Below, piece by piece: positions 35,607 through 46,945 of a stretch of DNA of 64,000 nt; position 1 is the stretch's first letter, and each line of letters begins with the position of its first letter. This DNA is from Rutpela maculata. Its lineage: Eukaryota; Arthropoda; Insecta; Coleoptera; Cerambycidae. The position numbers and the translations under genes are program-made. The notes beneath the pieces are model-generated. The model saw only the letters and a list, made by a program, of their open reading frames with translations. It was not told where the DNA came from and made no database searches. The stretch spans positions 136,969,677-137,033,676 of the forward strand of contig OW386290.2 in assembly GCA_936432065.2 (NCBI GenBank), in the 5' to 3' direction.

Positions 35607-36159
35607 TCATTCTTCATTTCATTCAATGACTAATTCACTGGACTAGAAATACGCAATACGATACTTTCGTCGATAAAAACCAGTTAGATTTCGAGGAACT
35701 GATAATTTCAATTAAGAGAAAAGTTATCTGTAAGAAATAAGTTTTAACGGAAGATATTTTAGATGATACCCAACAGCACTTCCCAAAAAATCAATACATG
35801 AATTATCTTTGTAAAATGGTATGTTTATAACGTCTGTCTGTAAAATAAACAATTTTTTTAATTAGTTTTTAAAAGTTGTAAACAGATCTATGCGCGTTTA
35901 TATGTACAATTAGTATAGTAAATCAAGGTTTTCCTGAAATACGCTATATCAATATTATCTATCGATAGTAGATAGTAAGTTACACAAATTTGTAATTATG
36001 ATTTGTTTATCGAGAGAGTTCAACAGAACATAACTAAATTCAAAGTTGTTTGTAACAGGATTTCTTCCTATTTTTAATGGGAGGACTATTTCCGAAGAGG
36101 CAAATAAAAGTACTATACGATTTTTTTTCGTTTATCGAAGAATTTCGTACAGAATATCC
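35607..36159. other. No gene recognised
   Basis: AT-rich sequence with only a short frame at 36077-36283 that runs into repeat DNA. Nothing assigned. Confidence 0.4.
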
Positions 36160-36745
36160 CTCTTCAAGTAAATTATTTTTTAACCATGATAAAAATGTTC
36201 AAATGAATTTAATTTGGATTGTACCCGAAATGATCAATAACGTATTGTTCGTGGAGTGTGGTCATATGGATTTCTTATGTTAACCTTCAAATAATCTTCT
36301 TCCATAATTATTAAAAATACTCAAACGAATTTAATATAAATTGAACCCGTAATGATCAAATGCATTACTAAGTATGGTCATAATATTTTTTTTTAGGTAA
36401 ATTACCAAGTGAAGTTTTTCAGGTCAAAATTACGATCGTTGTTAAGTGAAAAATTCTACGTAGAGTGGTATATACTAGCATAATAATAATTACGTGATAT
36501 AGCTAATATTCAATTAATATAGGTGATTAAATCTCTCATTGCAAAGAAGTGAAAAAAAAGGGTGACAAAGACCGTTGTTAAGTGAAAAAATTCTACATAG
36601 TGTGGAACATATTAGCATAACACCCGTAGTAATCAAATGCATTACTCTTAAAGTATGGTCATAATATTTTCTTAGGTAAGTTATCAAGTGAGGTTTTTCA
36701 GGTCAAAATTGCGCTCGTGGATAAGTGAAAAATTCTACACTAAAA
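36160..36745 (+). repeat. Second block of the 23.8-kb tandem repeat family
   Basis: Same modules in the same order as 23810-24610, beginning TCAAGTAAATTATTTTTTAAC and ending GTGAAAAATTCTACAC. Sequence similarity looks high across about 580 bp. It adjoins the modular array to its right. Confidence 0.7.
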
Positions 36746-37520
36746 TAGGGGGCCAAGTTATGCGTGGAAAACAACAACGAGAGGATCATGAACAAACTGG
36801 GAAAGGGCCAAACATACAGGGGAAAGAAAAGCGAGCGGAAAAATGAATTCCACAAAGAAATCGCAGCGATATATACTCTGCCAGAACCAGAAACCGAGGA
36901 ATCAGAAGACTTAGAAGAAGAAGACTTGTGGAAGCAGAAATAGAAAAAGAGGAGCACAAACACTCCACATCATGACACAATGCGGTCACGCATTTCACAA
37001 ATACCTACAGATATATATACTCTACCAGAACCAGAAACGGAGGAATCAGAAGACTCAGAAGGAAAAGAAAATCTGTAGAAGCAGAAACACAAAAAAGAGG
37101 AGCATAAACATTAAATATCACGAACACAATGCGGCAACGCATTTCACAAACACCTAGTCCTGTACTATGCGCCATGTGGCTCTTGCTGCTGACAACAAGC
37201 ATGACCCAAATCCAACCCAACATCGGAAACCGAGGAATCAGAAGATTCAGAAAAAGAAGACTCGAAGAAGCAGAAACACAGAAAAAGAAGCATAAACACT
37301 CCATATCACGACACAACGCGGCAACATATTTCACAAGAAGAGTTAGAAGAGGCAGAAGCCCAGAACCAAAAACCCAAAAAAGGGAGCTTAAATGCTCCCT
37401 CACGACAAAATTCGGTAACGCATCTCACAAATACCTACACCTTCCATCCCACATTCCTTTACCATGCGCCATGTGGCCCTCACTGCTGGCAACAAGCATG
37501 GCCTTAGTCCAACCCAGAAA
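36746..37520 (-). repeat. Modular tandem array
   Basis: On the minus strand, units combine GTGAAATGCGTTGCCGCATT-like, GTGTCGTGA-like, TTTATGCTCC and CTTCTTCTGGTTCTGG-like modules at spacings of roughly 100-170 bp. A single plus-strand copy is at 3470-3800. Long frames on both strands (36703-37539) arise from repeat composition. Satellite or retroelement 3' tail are both possible. Confidence 0.55.
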
Positions 37521-37615
37521 TACAGAATTCAACCGTTGAGTGAAAATAGACTCTTCAATCAACGATTCAACATTTGAATTCTGTATTTCTTCATTAATTC
37601 TTAAAAATGGACATA

Positions 37616-37900
37616 TAGGGTGTTTCTTAATGATGTGCTAATATTTCAGGGTATGATTCCTTAGGTCATTTTATGAAGAAAAGTTCATATGAACACATGT
37701 CCACAAGGGCTTAAATTTTTTGCCTCAGGTTGTTGAATATTTTTTTTAATCCTTATTTTTTTTAATATTTCAGAAAGTACTTTAGATATTATTTTCAATT
37801 TGGTACGTGTTAATATGATATAAAACCACATATTTTAGTTAGAAAGGTTATTTTATCGCTCCACCAGTGGCGTGTCTGCAAACATGTCCTCTGATATTTT
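37616..37900 (+). repeat. Interspersed repeat beginning GGGTGTTTCTTAATG
   Basis: Starts GGGTGTTTCTTAATGATGTG, then CTAATATTTCAGGG, TTCATATGAACACATGTCC and TTTCAATTTGGTACGTGTTA. The first 50 nt recur at 28796. Repeats with this opening occur widely in insects, by memory. No coding. Confidence 0.5.
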
Positions 37901-38619
37901 TTACCAAAAAAAGTGGTACGCTAGTAGTAGAACCGAGTGCAGAACGTAACTTTAGAAGACAGAAAAAAACCGAAGGGTCAGATATGAGAAATATAAAAAG
38001 ATATAAAAAATGATTTTCTAGCTAAGCAAATATTTTACTTGGTTATCTCAGGAATAACCTGATAAGACATATCTAATTATTAAGAGCTGTCTGTATTCAG
38101 TTTAATGTTTCAAGTTTTAAGGATGGCGACATTTTCTAATGGGAATTAAAACTTGCTGGCGATAATTATAATACTTACATATTTACTGGGTTTGCACTTG
38201 ACGATTAGGAATCTGTACTTAGTAATTGAGTCACTGGTAAATAAAAATGATAAAATTTATGCCTTCTGCGAAAGCGCGCCATATCATTCATATTTTTATT
38301 ATTTTGCTGGAATTTTAAAATTAATGATTACACGATATGATTACACTTTTACTAAGTCAAGTGTGTAAACAACTAACGTCTTATTTTGGAAATATTTGCC
38401 AAATATGAAGAGATAAAAATAGGAAAAGACAACATCTATGATAAGATGAAAATAATTTTTTCGTCGATTGACAGCAAAATACTAATTTTTCTGACTAATG
38501 TCAATCAGCAAAGTGTCATTTTTCCTGCCTAGACAGAAACATAATTACAGAAAATTTCCAACAAAAATTAACAACGCATCTTTAGTTATTTTTAACATTA
38601 AATAGTTTTGATTATTTCC
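37901..38619. other. No gene recognised
   Basis: AT-rich, with a frame at 38153-38368 lacking any domain. Nothing assigned. Confidence 0.4.
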
Positions 38620-39390
38620 CTCATAAATTATAGACAATTTCATGAATTTTTCAGTTTCAACCAATGGTAACAGTTTTACACTGAATAAATGAAAACTAGC
38701 TTTTTTAAAAATTACCAGCGAATAAATTACCTCTAGCTTTTAAATGCACATAATTGATTTAATTTACTCTCAACTGGACTAAAAACAAAATAAAACAAAT
38801 TACAAATTCAAGAGTTATTAGTTTTGTTTATAATTACTATGTAAGTACCAACGGTGTATTTATGAAATTTTACGTTAAGTATTTTTAATATTAAACTGTC
38901 GCCAACTGTCAGATTTACAATCACGATCGCCTAACAGAAGTCAAATAAGCATCTAACGCGTCCATTTCCATGGCTACGAGACAAAAGTTGCTTATAGAAC
39001 GCGTCGCTGTCAATTAATTAAAAAGGAAGTATGTTTTCCAAATCAAAAATGAATCGTTTTGGGAAGATAGAATTTGTTAAAATTAACAAAGAAAAAAGTA
39101 CGTAAGGAATTTGTTCATTTGGGAAATAATCTTCGAGCTCTAAATCTTATCACACAAACTGCGGGTAGCTGTATTTTTTGTAAAACTTTGCTTTTAAGCA
39201 AATGTTCTCAACTTAATAATTTACACCAAAAGCCCTCAAACTTCGGTCTAAGGCTTTTAATGTAAATTATTAAGTCTGGAACATTTTCTAAGCAAAATTT
39301 TACAAAAAAAAGCTACCCGTTAAAATTCAGAGCTCTCGGAATATAACCTATGAATAAGTATTTTTTTCGAAACTCGCAAGAACTTTTGTG
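38620..39390. repeat. Old dispersed repeat, copy B
   Basis: Reverse complement of the segments at 4960-5135, 5752-5860 and 6571-6900, but continuous. It contains a hairpin (about 39160-39355) with arms ACTGCGGGTAGCTGTATTTT and AAAAAAGCTACCCGTTAAAA. Used as the uninterrupted reference for the palindromic insertions in copy A. Confidence 0.6.
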
Positions 39391-39841
39391 ACTTGTCAAA
39401 CTTTAATTATTACTTAATTATTAATTATTGACAATGTTGTCAATAGTAACAACTGCGATTTTTAATGAATTTTTATTGAATTTATCACAAGGAAAGTCAA
39501 AGTGACATACTTACTTTTTTTCACTATTTTCAGAGAATCTGAACAAGACAATTTTTAAAGAAACAATTTAGAAACTGTTACGTTATGATTACCAACTTAA
39601 CTAAATATTAATAGTAGCATAATCAGACAGTATATTCTTTTGTAAAAATATCTAAGTTCGGGGTACTTTGCCAACTTCACGGAGTTGGGGGGGGGGGAGG
39701 CATTTAGTCGCTATCTCTGTGAAAAGTTTAAACGTAAATATCTTGTGAAAATTCTCTAAATTCTCCGCAAATTCATTCACAGGCCCATTTTCACATAATT
39801 AACCGTTTAAGAGTTAGTTATAGTGCGTCAAAGTTTGCAAA

Positions 39842-40400
39842 TAGTACATTGTGTATCTAGTAGTAAAAGCAATACATTCCCAGATGACGATGTCAATTGT
39901 TGGCCGAGACGTTAGCCGAGGCCAACAAGCATCGAAGTCCGAAAATGTGCCTTTACTACGAGGTATAGTGTGTTCCACATGTAATTTAGCGATACAAAAA
40001 AGCTCGCAAAAAAAACGTAAAGGACACCGACCGCCTTTGATTTATGTACCGCCCGCCGGTCCACGTTGACTACCGCTGGTCCACGTTGACTACATAGTTT
40101 ATTCCAACCTATCATAATTCCGGTAGAGAAAATTTCAACCAATTACATTCAGTGGGAGTGGCCTACATTTTTGTTAGGAAATATGTGACCATTTTTTTGT
40201 GATGATAATAAAAGAGGCCGAACACTTTTATGGCCTTTTATCTAAATAGACTGAAATTGTTACATGGTCGGTACCCTTTACGTTTTTTTGCGAGATTTTT
40301 TATATCGCTGGATTATCGATGGACCAAACTATACACGTACTATTTTTTCTGAAATCGCAATCAATATTATTATAAATATATAAAAATAAAAAAATGTATA
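39842..40400. repeat. Third ACATTCCC hairpin copy, split by a MITE
   Basis: Arms GTGTATCTAGTAGTAAAAGC and TTACTACGAGGTATA match the 17.9-kb copy. The continuation (TTTTTTCTGAAATCGCAATC) resumes at about 40346, after the insertion at 39968-40329. Confidence 0.75.
39968..40329. mobile_element. MITE with ~50-bp inverted ends and TATA duplication
   Basis: Ends GTGTGTTCCACATGTAAT and complementary ATTATCGATGGACCAAAC lead into CTCGCAAAAAAAACGTAAAG and its mirror. TATA flanks both sides. Deleting the element restores the sequence found uninterrupted at 17960-17985. The superfamily is not assigned. Confidence 0.75.
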
Positions 40401-40404
40401 TTTA

Positions 40405-40562
40405 AGCCCAGTTCATATAGTCACGAATTGCGAATGGCGATTTGCGGATATTGTTCTGATTGGTCACCCGCCCACATTTTCGTTTAAACTGACCAATCAC
40501 TAGGCGATCAGAACAATATTCGCAAATCGCTATTCGCAATTCGCGACTATCTGAACTGGGCT
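40405..40562. mobile_element. 158-bp hairpin MITE with TTA duplication
   Basis: Ends AGCCCAGTTCA and TGAACTGGGCT, with arms continuing through CGAATTGCGAAT and GAACAATATTCGCAAATCGC-type mirrors, flanked by TTA on both sides. A 3-bp TWA duplication suggests PIF/Harbinger. The flanks match uninterrupted sequence at about 18020-18050. Confidence 0.8.
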
Positions 40563-40999
40563 TTAGAATATATATAAAAAACAGTCCAGAAACGAGGGAA
40601 TCTAATAAAAATCTTAAGAATGTAAGTGAAATGTCAATATTATAAATAAACGCCGAAAATAGGTATATTTTATAATATTAATAATATACCCAGTGATAGT
40701 AAATCAATGGACTATAAAAAATTAAATAACTATTTTTTGATCTTGAGATAAGATATGATTGGGAAAAGGCTGGTTCCTGCACTATTAAGGGCAATGTACA
40801 TGCGGTTATTGATGGCATCTCTTGATAACAGGCGCGTGCTGGAACGATTTTGGGCCCTGGGAAAATACCTTAGCAAAGGCCTCAGGTAGAAATCTAAAAT
40901 TTTGGTAAACCAAAATAAATCTCGAAAATGAAAATTGATGAGCAAGGGGGAGAAAATCTCAAAAAAAAACTCCTACCGTACAAAGTAAAAATTATTTAA

Positions 41000-41085
41000 C
41001 AGGGAAGGCCCTTCATGAAGGGCCCCCTTAACGAGGGCCCACCGGGAAACTCCCGGTATCCCGGTGGGCCAGCACGCACCTGCTT
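41000..41085. other. Cluster of GC-rich hairpins
   Basis: GGCCCTTCATGAAGGGCCC and CCCACCGGGAAACTCCCGG with CCGGTGGGCC form two strong stem-loops in AT-rich surroundings. No gene is adjacent. Possibly a repeat terminus. Confidence 0.4.
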
Positions 41086-41219
41086 GATAAACAACTTTAC
41101 TTTTAACTCTTCAGAATAGTATGGCAGGTAACAGCCCATTCTCGTCCACAACTATGAGAAGTAAGGATTATATACCTAGGTTTACACCAATTTTGTGATT
41201 GATATTTTTAAGATGAATT

Positions 41220-42180
41220 AAAAAAAAATTGAGGCCTTTGGTTCTTGTACACATACTAAATAACATTTTTTTTTTCACCCCCTTTTATAATGGCGGTGGC
41301 TAATGCCAACATTTTTTTTTGAGACATTAGCTTTTCTTATATATACTAAATACCAATTTTATGGCCTCTTACCTACTTTATTTACCTATTTACCCTAATT
41401 TACCCGACAGACAGACAGAAATTTCTTTGCTCAAACTTAAAATGTCGACGTTTCATGATATTCTAAGCCTATTATTTGAACAATAAATTTTTTTTTAAAT
41501 TTCTTTGTCGTTACTATAATTTAGAGATGGCGCGTGAGTCGATTTTGACTCACGCTCACGACTTTAAACCTTTAGCTCACGCACACTCACGCACGACTGA
41601 TATATGTTAAGGCAAACTCACGCACACTCACGCACGGGATCTTTTGACTCACGCACACTCACGAAATCTTCCGTGATTTGGTACCTTAAATGTACACGCT
41701 CACGCCGTAACACGGCGTGACACGGTGAAATTCACGTCACGTGCCCATCTCTGGACCAGAGTGACCAGACCAGGCCAGGAGGGCTAGCCGACTGGCGAAT
41801 GCAGTAGAGAGAGATTGCAATTACGCAGTTTGATTTGAATGTTGCGTCATTCATCCTGTCTCCTGTCCTTTTCCCTCCCTTCCCGCGTTCGTGTTCCGTC
41901 TTCCGTCTATCGCTTCGCTTCTTATTCTTGTCACGATACGGCAGGTTGAAGTTTTAAATCAGAGATGGGGCGTCGTGTCACGGCGTGAATATTATCTCAC
42001 GCACGCTCACGCACGGGATCTTTTGACTCACGCACACTCACGAAATCTTCCGTGATTTGGTACCTTAAATGTACACGCTCACGCCGTGACACGGCGTGGC
42101 ACGACGTGACACGGTGAAATTCACGTCACGTGCCCATCTCTACTATAATTCCACTTGCTGTGGAAGTAATAGTTTTTTCA
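41220..42180. repeat. Degenerate palindromic element, third copy (one arm)
   Basis: Contains TTGGTTCTTGTACACATACT, GGCTAATGCCAACATTT, GACAGACAGACAGAAATTTC and the terminal CTTGCTGTGGAAGTAATAG, in the order of one arm of 5131-6572. It is interrupted by the composite hAT insertion at 41522-42142. Confidence 0.65.
41522..42142. mobile_element. Composite hAT-like non-autonomous element, CTATAATT duplication
   Basis: The outer ends TAGAGATGG and CCCATCTCTA obey the hAT YARNG rule, with CTATAATT on both sides. Inside are two direct-orientation units, 41522-41753 and 41960-42142. Each is bounded by AGAGATGG and CCATCTCT and built of CACGCTCACG/CTCACGCACACTCACG motifs, with GGGATCTTTTGACTCACG and ATCTTCCGTGATTTGGTACC in common. 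They flank a 206-bp unrelated spacer. A single outer target duplication implies the pair moved as one unit. No coding. Confidence 0.8.
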
Positions 42181-42639
42181 AAAAATCTCGTTAACAACCT
42201 TTATCCATTTTTTCCTATACTACTATTCTTTAATCGGATATAAAAATATGTAATTGCACACTTGTAGAGCACTAAATTCTAGATAATTCAGTGCTCTACC
42301 ACATTGATAATATATTTGAGTATACGATGAATACCTAGTTTAAGAGATATATTAAGTGAACTATGTTTTGTAACTTTTGACGGGCTTTAGCTCGCAAACT
42401 ATTAGTCCTACAAAATAGCTTCTGTGACAGAAATTGTAGAGGGTTTAGTGCTCTACAAGATTGCCATTTGACATTTTAATGTACCAAGCGCGGATCTAGA
42501 AATTTCAATAATTTTTTCTCGTCTGTGGCGCATGGGACCCATACGAAATATGGGAAATAACATCTCGAGAAGCACTTCTGTAACAACCCCTAAAAAATTT
42601 TGAAAAAGCAGTTTGCGAAAATTTTTAGTTCTCTCTCAG
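42181..42639. other. No gene recognised
   Basis: AT-rich. Contains a repeated phrase (AGAGCACTAAATTCTAGATA and GTGCTCTAC) but no assignable element. Confidence 0.35.
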
Positions 42640-42810
42640 CTCCAATGTTTTTGTTTTTTTTTTATGTGCCATCCCCTGAATGCGCCCTATGAATTAGCAA
42701 GCCTCGCATAAAATAGAAACTGCTTTTTTTATGCATTCACTATTAAGGTGCCAAAAATGAACGAGATCTAATTCATATGACATTATTCCGAAGTTAAAAT
42801 CTCTAGTATT
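42640..42810. repeat. Single-arm relic of the 14.2-kb palindromic element
   Basis: GAATTAGCAAGCCTCGCATA, TGCCAAAAATGAACGAGATC and GACATTATTCCGAAGTTAA follow the order of the right arm of 14231-16049. Confidence 0.65.
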
Positions 42811-43354
42811 TCGGTTAATTATTGCTATAAAATTAAATTTAAAAACACCAAATTAAAGATAATTTTGTCAGAAGCAACTTTTATTTGATCTATTTTTTTG
42901 TAAATGCCATATTTCCCGAAAAAAATAGAGAAAAACCGATTTTTTAATTAAAAATGCCCCTTTTCACCCCTTATAGGTTCCCGCGGATCTGTAGAACTCC
43001 TAAACTTTTTTATTTCGTGAACTTTGGCCCATTTTGAACCTATTACCAAAGATTAAGGTCTGCACAAATTTTTCTCGAGTTAAAGTAAAGTTTTCCTGTA
43101 CTAAAAGCCTTTGGATATGAACACTTTCGCACTTACAATAATTTCATTTCGAACACTGATTTCTGTTTCCAAGAAAAATATAACCCAATAAATTGTGCAA
43201 AATTTTTGTCTCTTAGTACATCAAAATTTCAATCACTGGGCTAATTTTTATAAGTGGGCGGCATTTGTTTCACGCACTTCATTAGTTTAAAAACGCACCG
43301 CTTCCGGCAAAATATTCGGGAAGCACCTCGAACACTTCATGTGACCTATTGACT

Positions 43355-43505
43355 GGACTATGAAAGTACAGTTCATGGCAGACAACCAAAGTGGACTAGG
43401 GAGGACAAAAGACGTCTGCATCGTCTAGAATTTGTCCGGAAACATCAAAATTGAGAATGACAGATTAGATTTCGTTTTTACCGATGAATCGAGGTTCATC
43501 ACGTC
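43355..43505 (+). pseudogene. Tc1/mariner transposase relic
   Basis: Reads RRLHRLEFVRKHQN and, after a stop and frame slip, ENDRLDFVFTDESRF. FTDESRF is the block with the first catalytic aspartate of Tc1-like transposases, and RLEFVRKHQN fits the segment before it. The rest of the DDE domain is not recognisable. Confidence 0.65.
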
Positions 43506-45724
43506 ACTATTTGGATTACTCCTTTGTTTATAACGTTTGTTTTATTCTGCGTAAGTCACGTGATGCGTTTTTCCCTTGAATAATCACTGATCACATCAAA
43601 TCAATATAATGAATGGTACAGGCGACTTCTGGCATCAACTCCAAAGCAAAAAGATAATTCACATATATGAATAAACTTTGATATGTGTAGGAAAACTTTC
43701 GGAGCCACCAAAGTCCAAATACAATCATATTTAACTAGTTCTACCATAATATTTCACTGATACGGGGCTAAGGGCTAACAGTTTAGAAAGTGATAACGTT
43801 GAATACCTATCATTTACGCACTTACCAATATAAATTTATCCATTTTTTCCTATACTACTCTTCCATATTTCACTACACACTAAACCTTTTATAAAATCGG
43901 TACGTTAGCTGCAATAATACCTTATCTTTCTTATCAGGACGATTTTCAGTCATCGTAATTAGATAACACGTTTATTACATTATTTATTTATTTGTCTAAC
44001 AATTGCTTTTTATTAAATACAGGTGGAAGTTTTTTTCTTTCGCTTATTCGCGATTCATCATGAACATTTCTTCCCGTTTATTAACCGATATTCCGTGGTA
44101 TAGAATTACATTGTAATGTCACCTATGTTTACAGTCTTTATCGTTCGTTGTTAATTACTAATTAGACCAAAGTACAACTCAAACGAAATAGAGTAAGGCG
44201 TGCGTTCAACAGATCTACACTTTAAACTAAACCAAGTTGAGTGAGGCTAGTAATTTTCGTTTCACGATACATTTTTGAATGACTCAAAGGTAGTTAATGG
44301 CTATTTTGTTGTGTCTAACATAAGGAAATATTTTAATTGTTGTTCACTATACGTTTGTTAGTACTAATAAGGAATACATATGTTGCTTGTGCAATAGAAT
44401 GATTTGCATTTTGACTCAGTGCAGTTGTGTTACTGTTAGGATTTCAAGTTTTTTATATACAGATGAATTGTTGTGGTATATTATTCAGTTTATGCCAAAT
44501 TAAAAGAATTTGGTTTTGGGAGTGCTTATTATACGAATAAAAGGTACTAGAAATATCAAAGGTCTAATGTAAACAAACCGATCGATCGATTGAATTCGTC
44601 AGATCGTTCACACTCGTGATTTACTACCAGGTAATTTTTTTTGTAGTACGGGAAAAATAGATTTAAAAAAAGAAAATTTAGAGAGTCAGAGTGAAAAAGG
44701 GGCAATGTTAAAAAGGGGCTTTTTTTGACCCATCCGTGGTAAAGTGTGAAAGCCATTTTTTTCTTTACTAATTTTGGGGTGCTGAAAACGAATCCGTCAT
44801 CCGTTTTCGAAACATCTCGGGAGCACATTAAAAAACAACCCTTATTTGGGGATGACATTGGAATTGATATTAGTTTAAATACTATGTTTCGATAACTAAG
44901 TAGAAAAAGAAGTAAAAAAACTAAATTAACCCCTTCAACCATCCTCGTCATTCCCTTACCACCCCCAAGAAGGTACTATAGAAGCTACTGTAACTACTAT
45001 ATAGTTATTTACAAAAAAGGCCATCCGCGGTAAAGTGTGGAAACCATATTTTTTTTTTACTAATTTTGGGGTGTACAAAAATTTTTTTCTACGATGATTA
45101 TTAAAAAATTTTCAATGTATGATAAATTTATAATAAAGATAGAATACAGTTAAAAGATATACAATCCATTACTGAACCACAGCAGATACGAAAAAAATTA
45201 ATAGAAACATTGTAGAAAAGTCAGCTTTAATTTTGCAATATAGCCACTTCTTTATTATGGCTAACCGTTTTCAAGATATGAACAAAAAACCAAAAACCGG
45301 GACCTTTTTCGTGCCTCCCTATTGACCAAAGTGTAATTAATGAGTTTTACACCCCTTGGAAGGGTTGAGGCAACCTTCGAGGTCGCTACCACCTTCTCTT
45401 CCGTGAAAAATGAAGGGTTATGCACGGGAATAACGATCATGTGTCGAAAAACCTGTAAATCCTGGATAGCATGCTTTCTGGTTTCTGTCCGTTTGAGGGA
45501 TGAGGAGGGGTTGGAGCTAAAAATGAATATTGATCAGCGACCCCGAAAACGGGGGGATACGCGTTTGAACCGAATCATTAAAAAAAAATAATTTTCCTAC
45601 ACCTTGAGAGGATTTAATCAACCCCCTAGGCCTGCTGCCTAGATTTCACTTACTCTATAACCCCCTTCCATGTTATTTCAAGTATAACCCGTCGATAAAT
45701 TACTCCCGCCCAGACCCGTTTATA
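43506..45724. other. No gene recognised; one direct repeat
   Basis: A ~70-bp unit recurs at about 44728-44800 and 45012-45080 (CATCCGYGGTAAAGTGTGRA, TTTACTAATTTTGGGGTG). Frames at 44556-44951 and 45340-45591 are repeat shadows without a domain. The rest is AT-rich. Confidence 0.4.
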
Positions 45725-46034
45725 CAACGTGTCCCACTTTTCACGGTAACACCTACGTAGCTTAGTTATTAATAAATCGATTTATTTTCAACTTGGTTAA
45801 GGTATACACCTCTTGAAAGAACTAAAAGCGCATATACCCATTTAATTTCTTCCATAGACTAAGGGGGTGAAAATGGTAAATTTTCAGGTAGTCCGAACGT
45901 CTATGGAATAAATTAAATAGGTTTATGTGCTTTTAGTTACCTTCAAGAGGTGTATACCATAACCAAGTTTAAAATAAATCGATTTATTAATAACTGAGCT
46001 ACGTAGGTGTTACCGTGAAAAGTGGGACACACTG
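45725..46034. mobile_element. Hairpin MITE with CAACGTGTCCCAC ends and TA duplication
   Basis: The ends CAACGTGTCCCACTTTTCAC and GTGAAAAGTGGGACACACTG lead into GGTAACACCTACGTAGC, AATAAATCGATTTATT and ACCTCTTGAA with their mirrors, almost to the centre. TA (or TATA) flanks both sides. Mariner-type by ends and duplication. A fragment lies in the pseudogene at 8935-9047. Confidence 0.8.
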
Positions 46035-46582
46035 TATATGAGAACATAAAGGGATCCATAAATGAGGTGATTTTTGGCCGTTTCAGGGGGTTGCGGCGGT
46101 CAAAAACTTTTCCCACCACTTGTATCATGTTCAACATCCTCGAAAACGAGGGGGAAGAGTAATCTCGTCTTTGCACGAAATATTTACAAAAAAGTCGCCT
46201 TATAATGCTTCAATACATAGACTAAATGGAAATAATATAATTGAATCAAAGTTGCTAGTCATGTCACTTTATCAGAGATTATACCTAATTTAAAACTCAT
46301 AATTGCATTTCTATTACTTTTTGATTGATACAACTTACTAGGTGTTTCTATTCATGGCTAGCTAGGTCATCTTTTCAATAACAGAAGTGAAATTATAACT
46401 GTTATCATATCCACTGATGATTAACAGAAATTCTAATTTTATTTTGGTTTTTTATTAGGGATATTCTAGGAATTAGCGTACAAATTCGACGATGAAAGGT
46501 TACCGTTTCACACTGGGCAATTTTCGACTTTTAGGTGGACAAAAATCTGTACATTTCTAAATGAGCTCAAAATAAGCGTTAC

Positions 46583-46945
46583 AAAACTTAAAAAATAGTA
46601 AAAAAAATCTAATCCTAAAGGGGATGATTTTTGAAGGGGTTGAAAAATAAATTTCGCGTTAAAACTTTGAAACATTCTGAAAGAGGTAACATTATACATG
46701 TGAATAGACTAAAAATAGTAAAAAAAATCTAAACACTAAGGGGGTGGTTTTTTAGGGAGTTGAAAAATAAATTTTGGGATAAAATTTTGAACTTTTTGAG
46801 GGAGTTGGAAAATTTATTTCGATATAAAATTCTGAGGGAATATGATAACATCGTACATGGGAATACATAAGAAATAGTAAACAAATTTTAAGTACTAAGG
46901 AGGAATTTTTGAGAGGTTGAGAAAAAATTAATTTCATTTAAAAAT
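46583..46945. repeat. Diverged tandem repeat, three units
   Basis: Units begin AAATAGTAAAAAAAATCTAA, then a GGGGATGATTTTTGAAGGGG-like block, then TTGAAAAATAAATTT. Spacing is about 120-170 bp. Small frames on the minus strand derive from it. Confidence 0.55.

Noticed and set aside
36703..37539. Open frames on both strands (86-136 codons)
   Set aside because: They follow the repeat units, and the same peptide phrases recur only because the DNA is repeated.
44556..44951. 131-codon minus-strand frame
   Set aside because: Overlaps a direct repeat (44728/45012) and has no recognisable domain.
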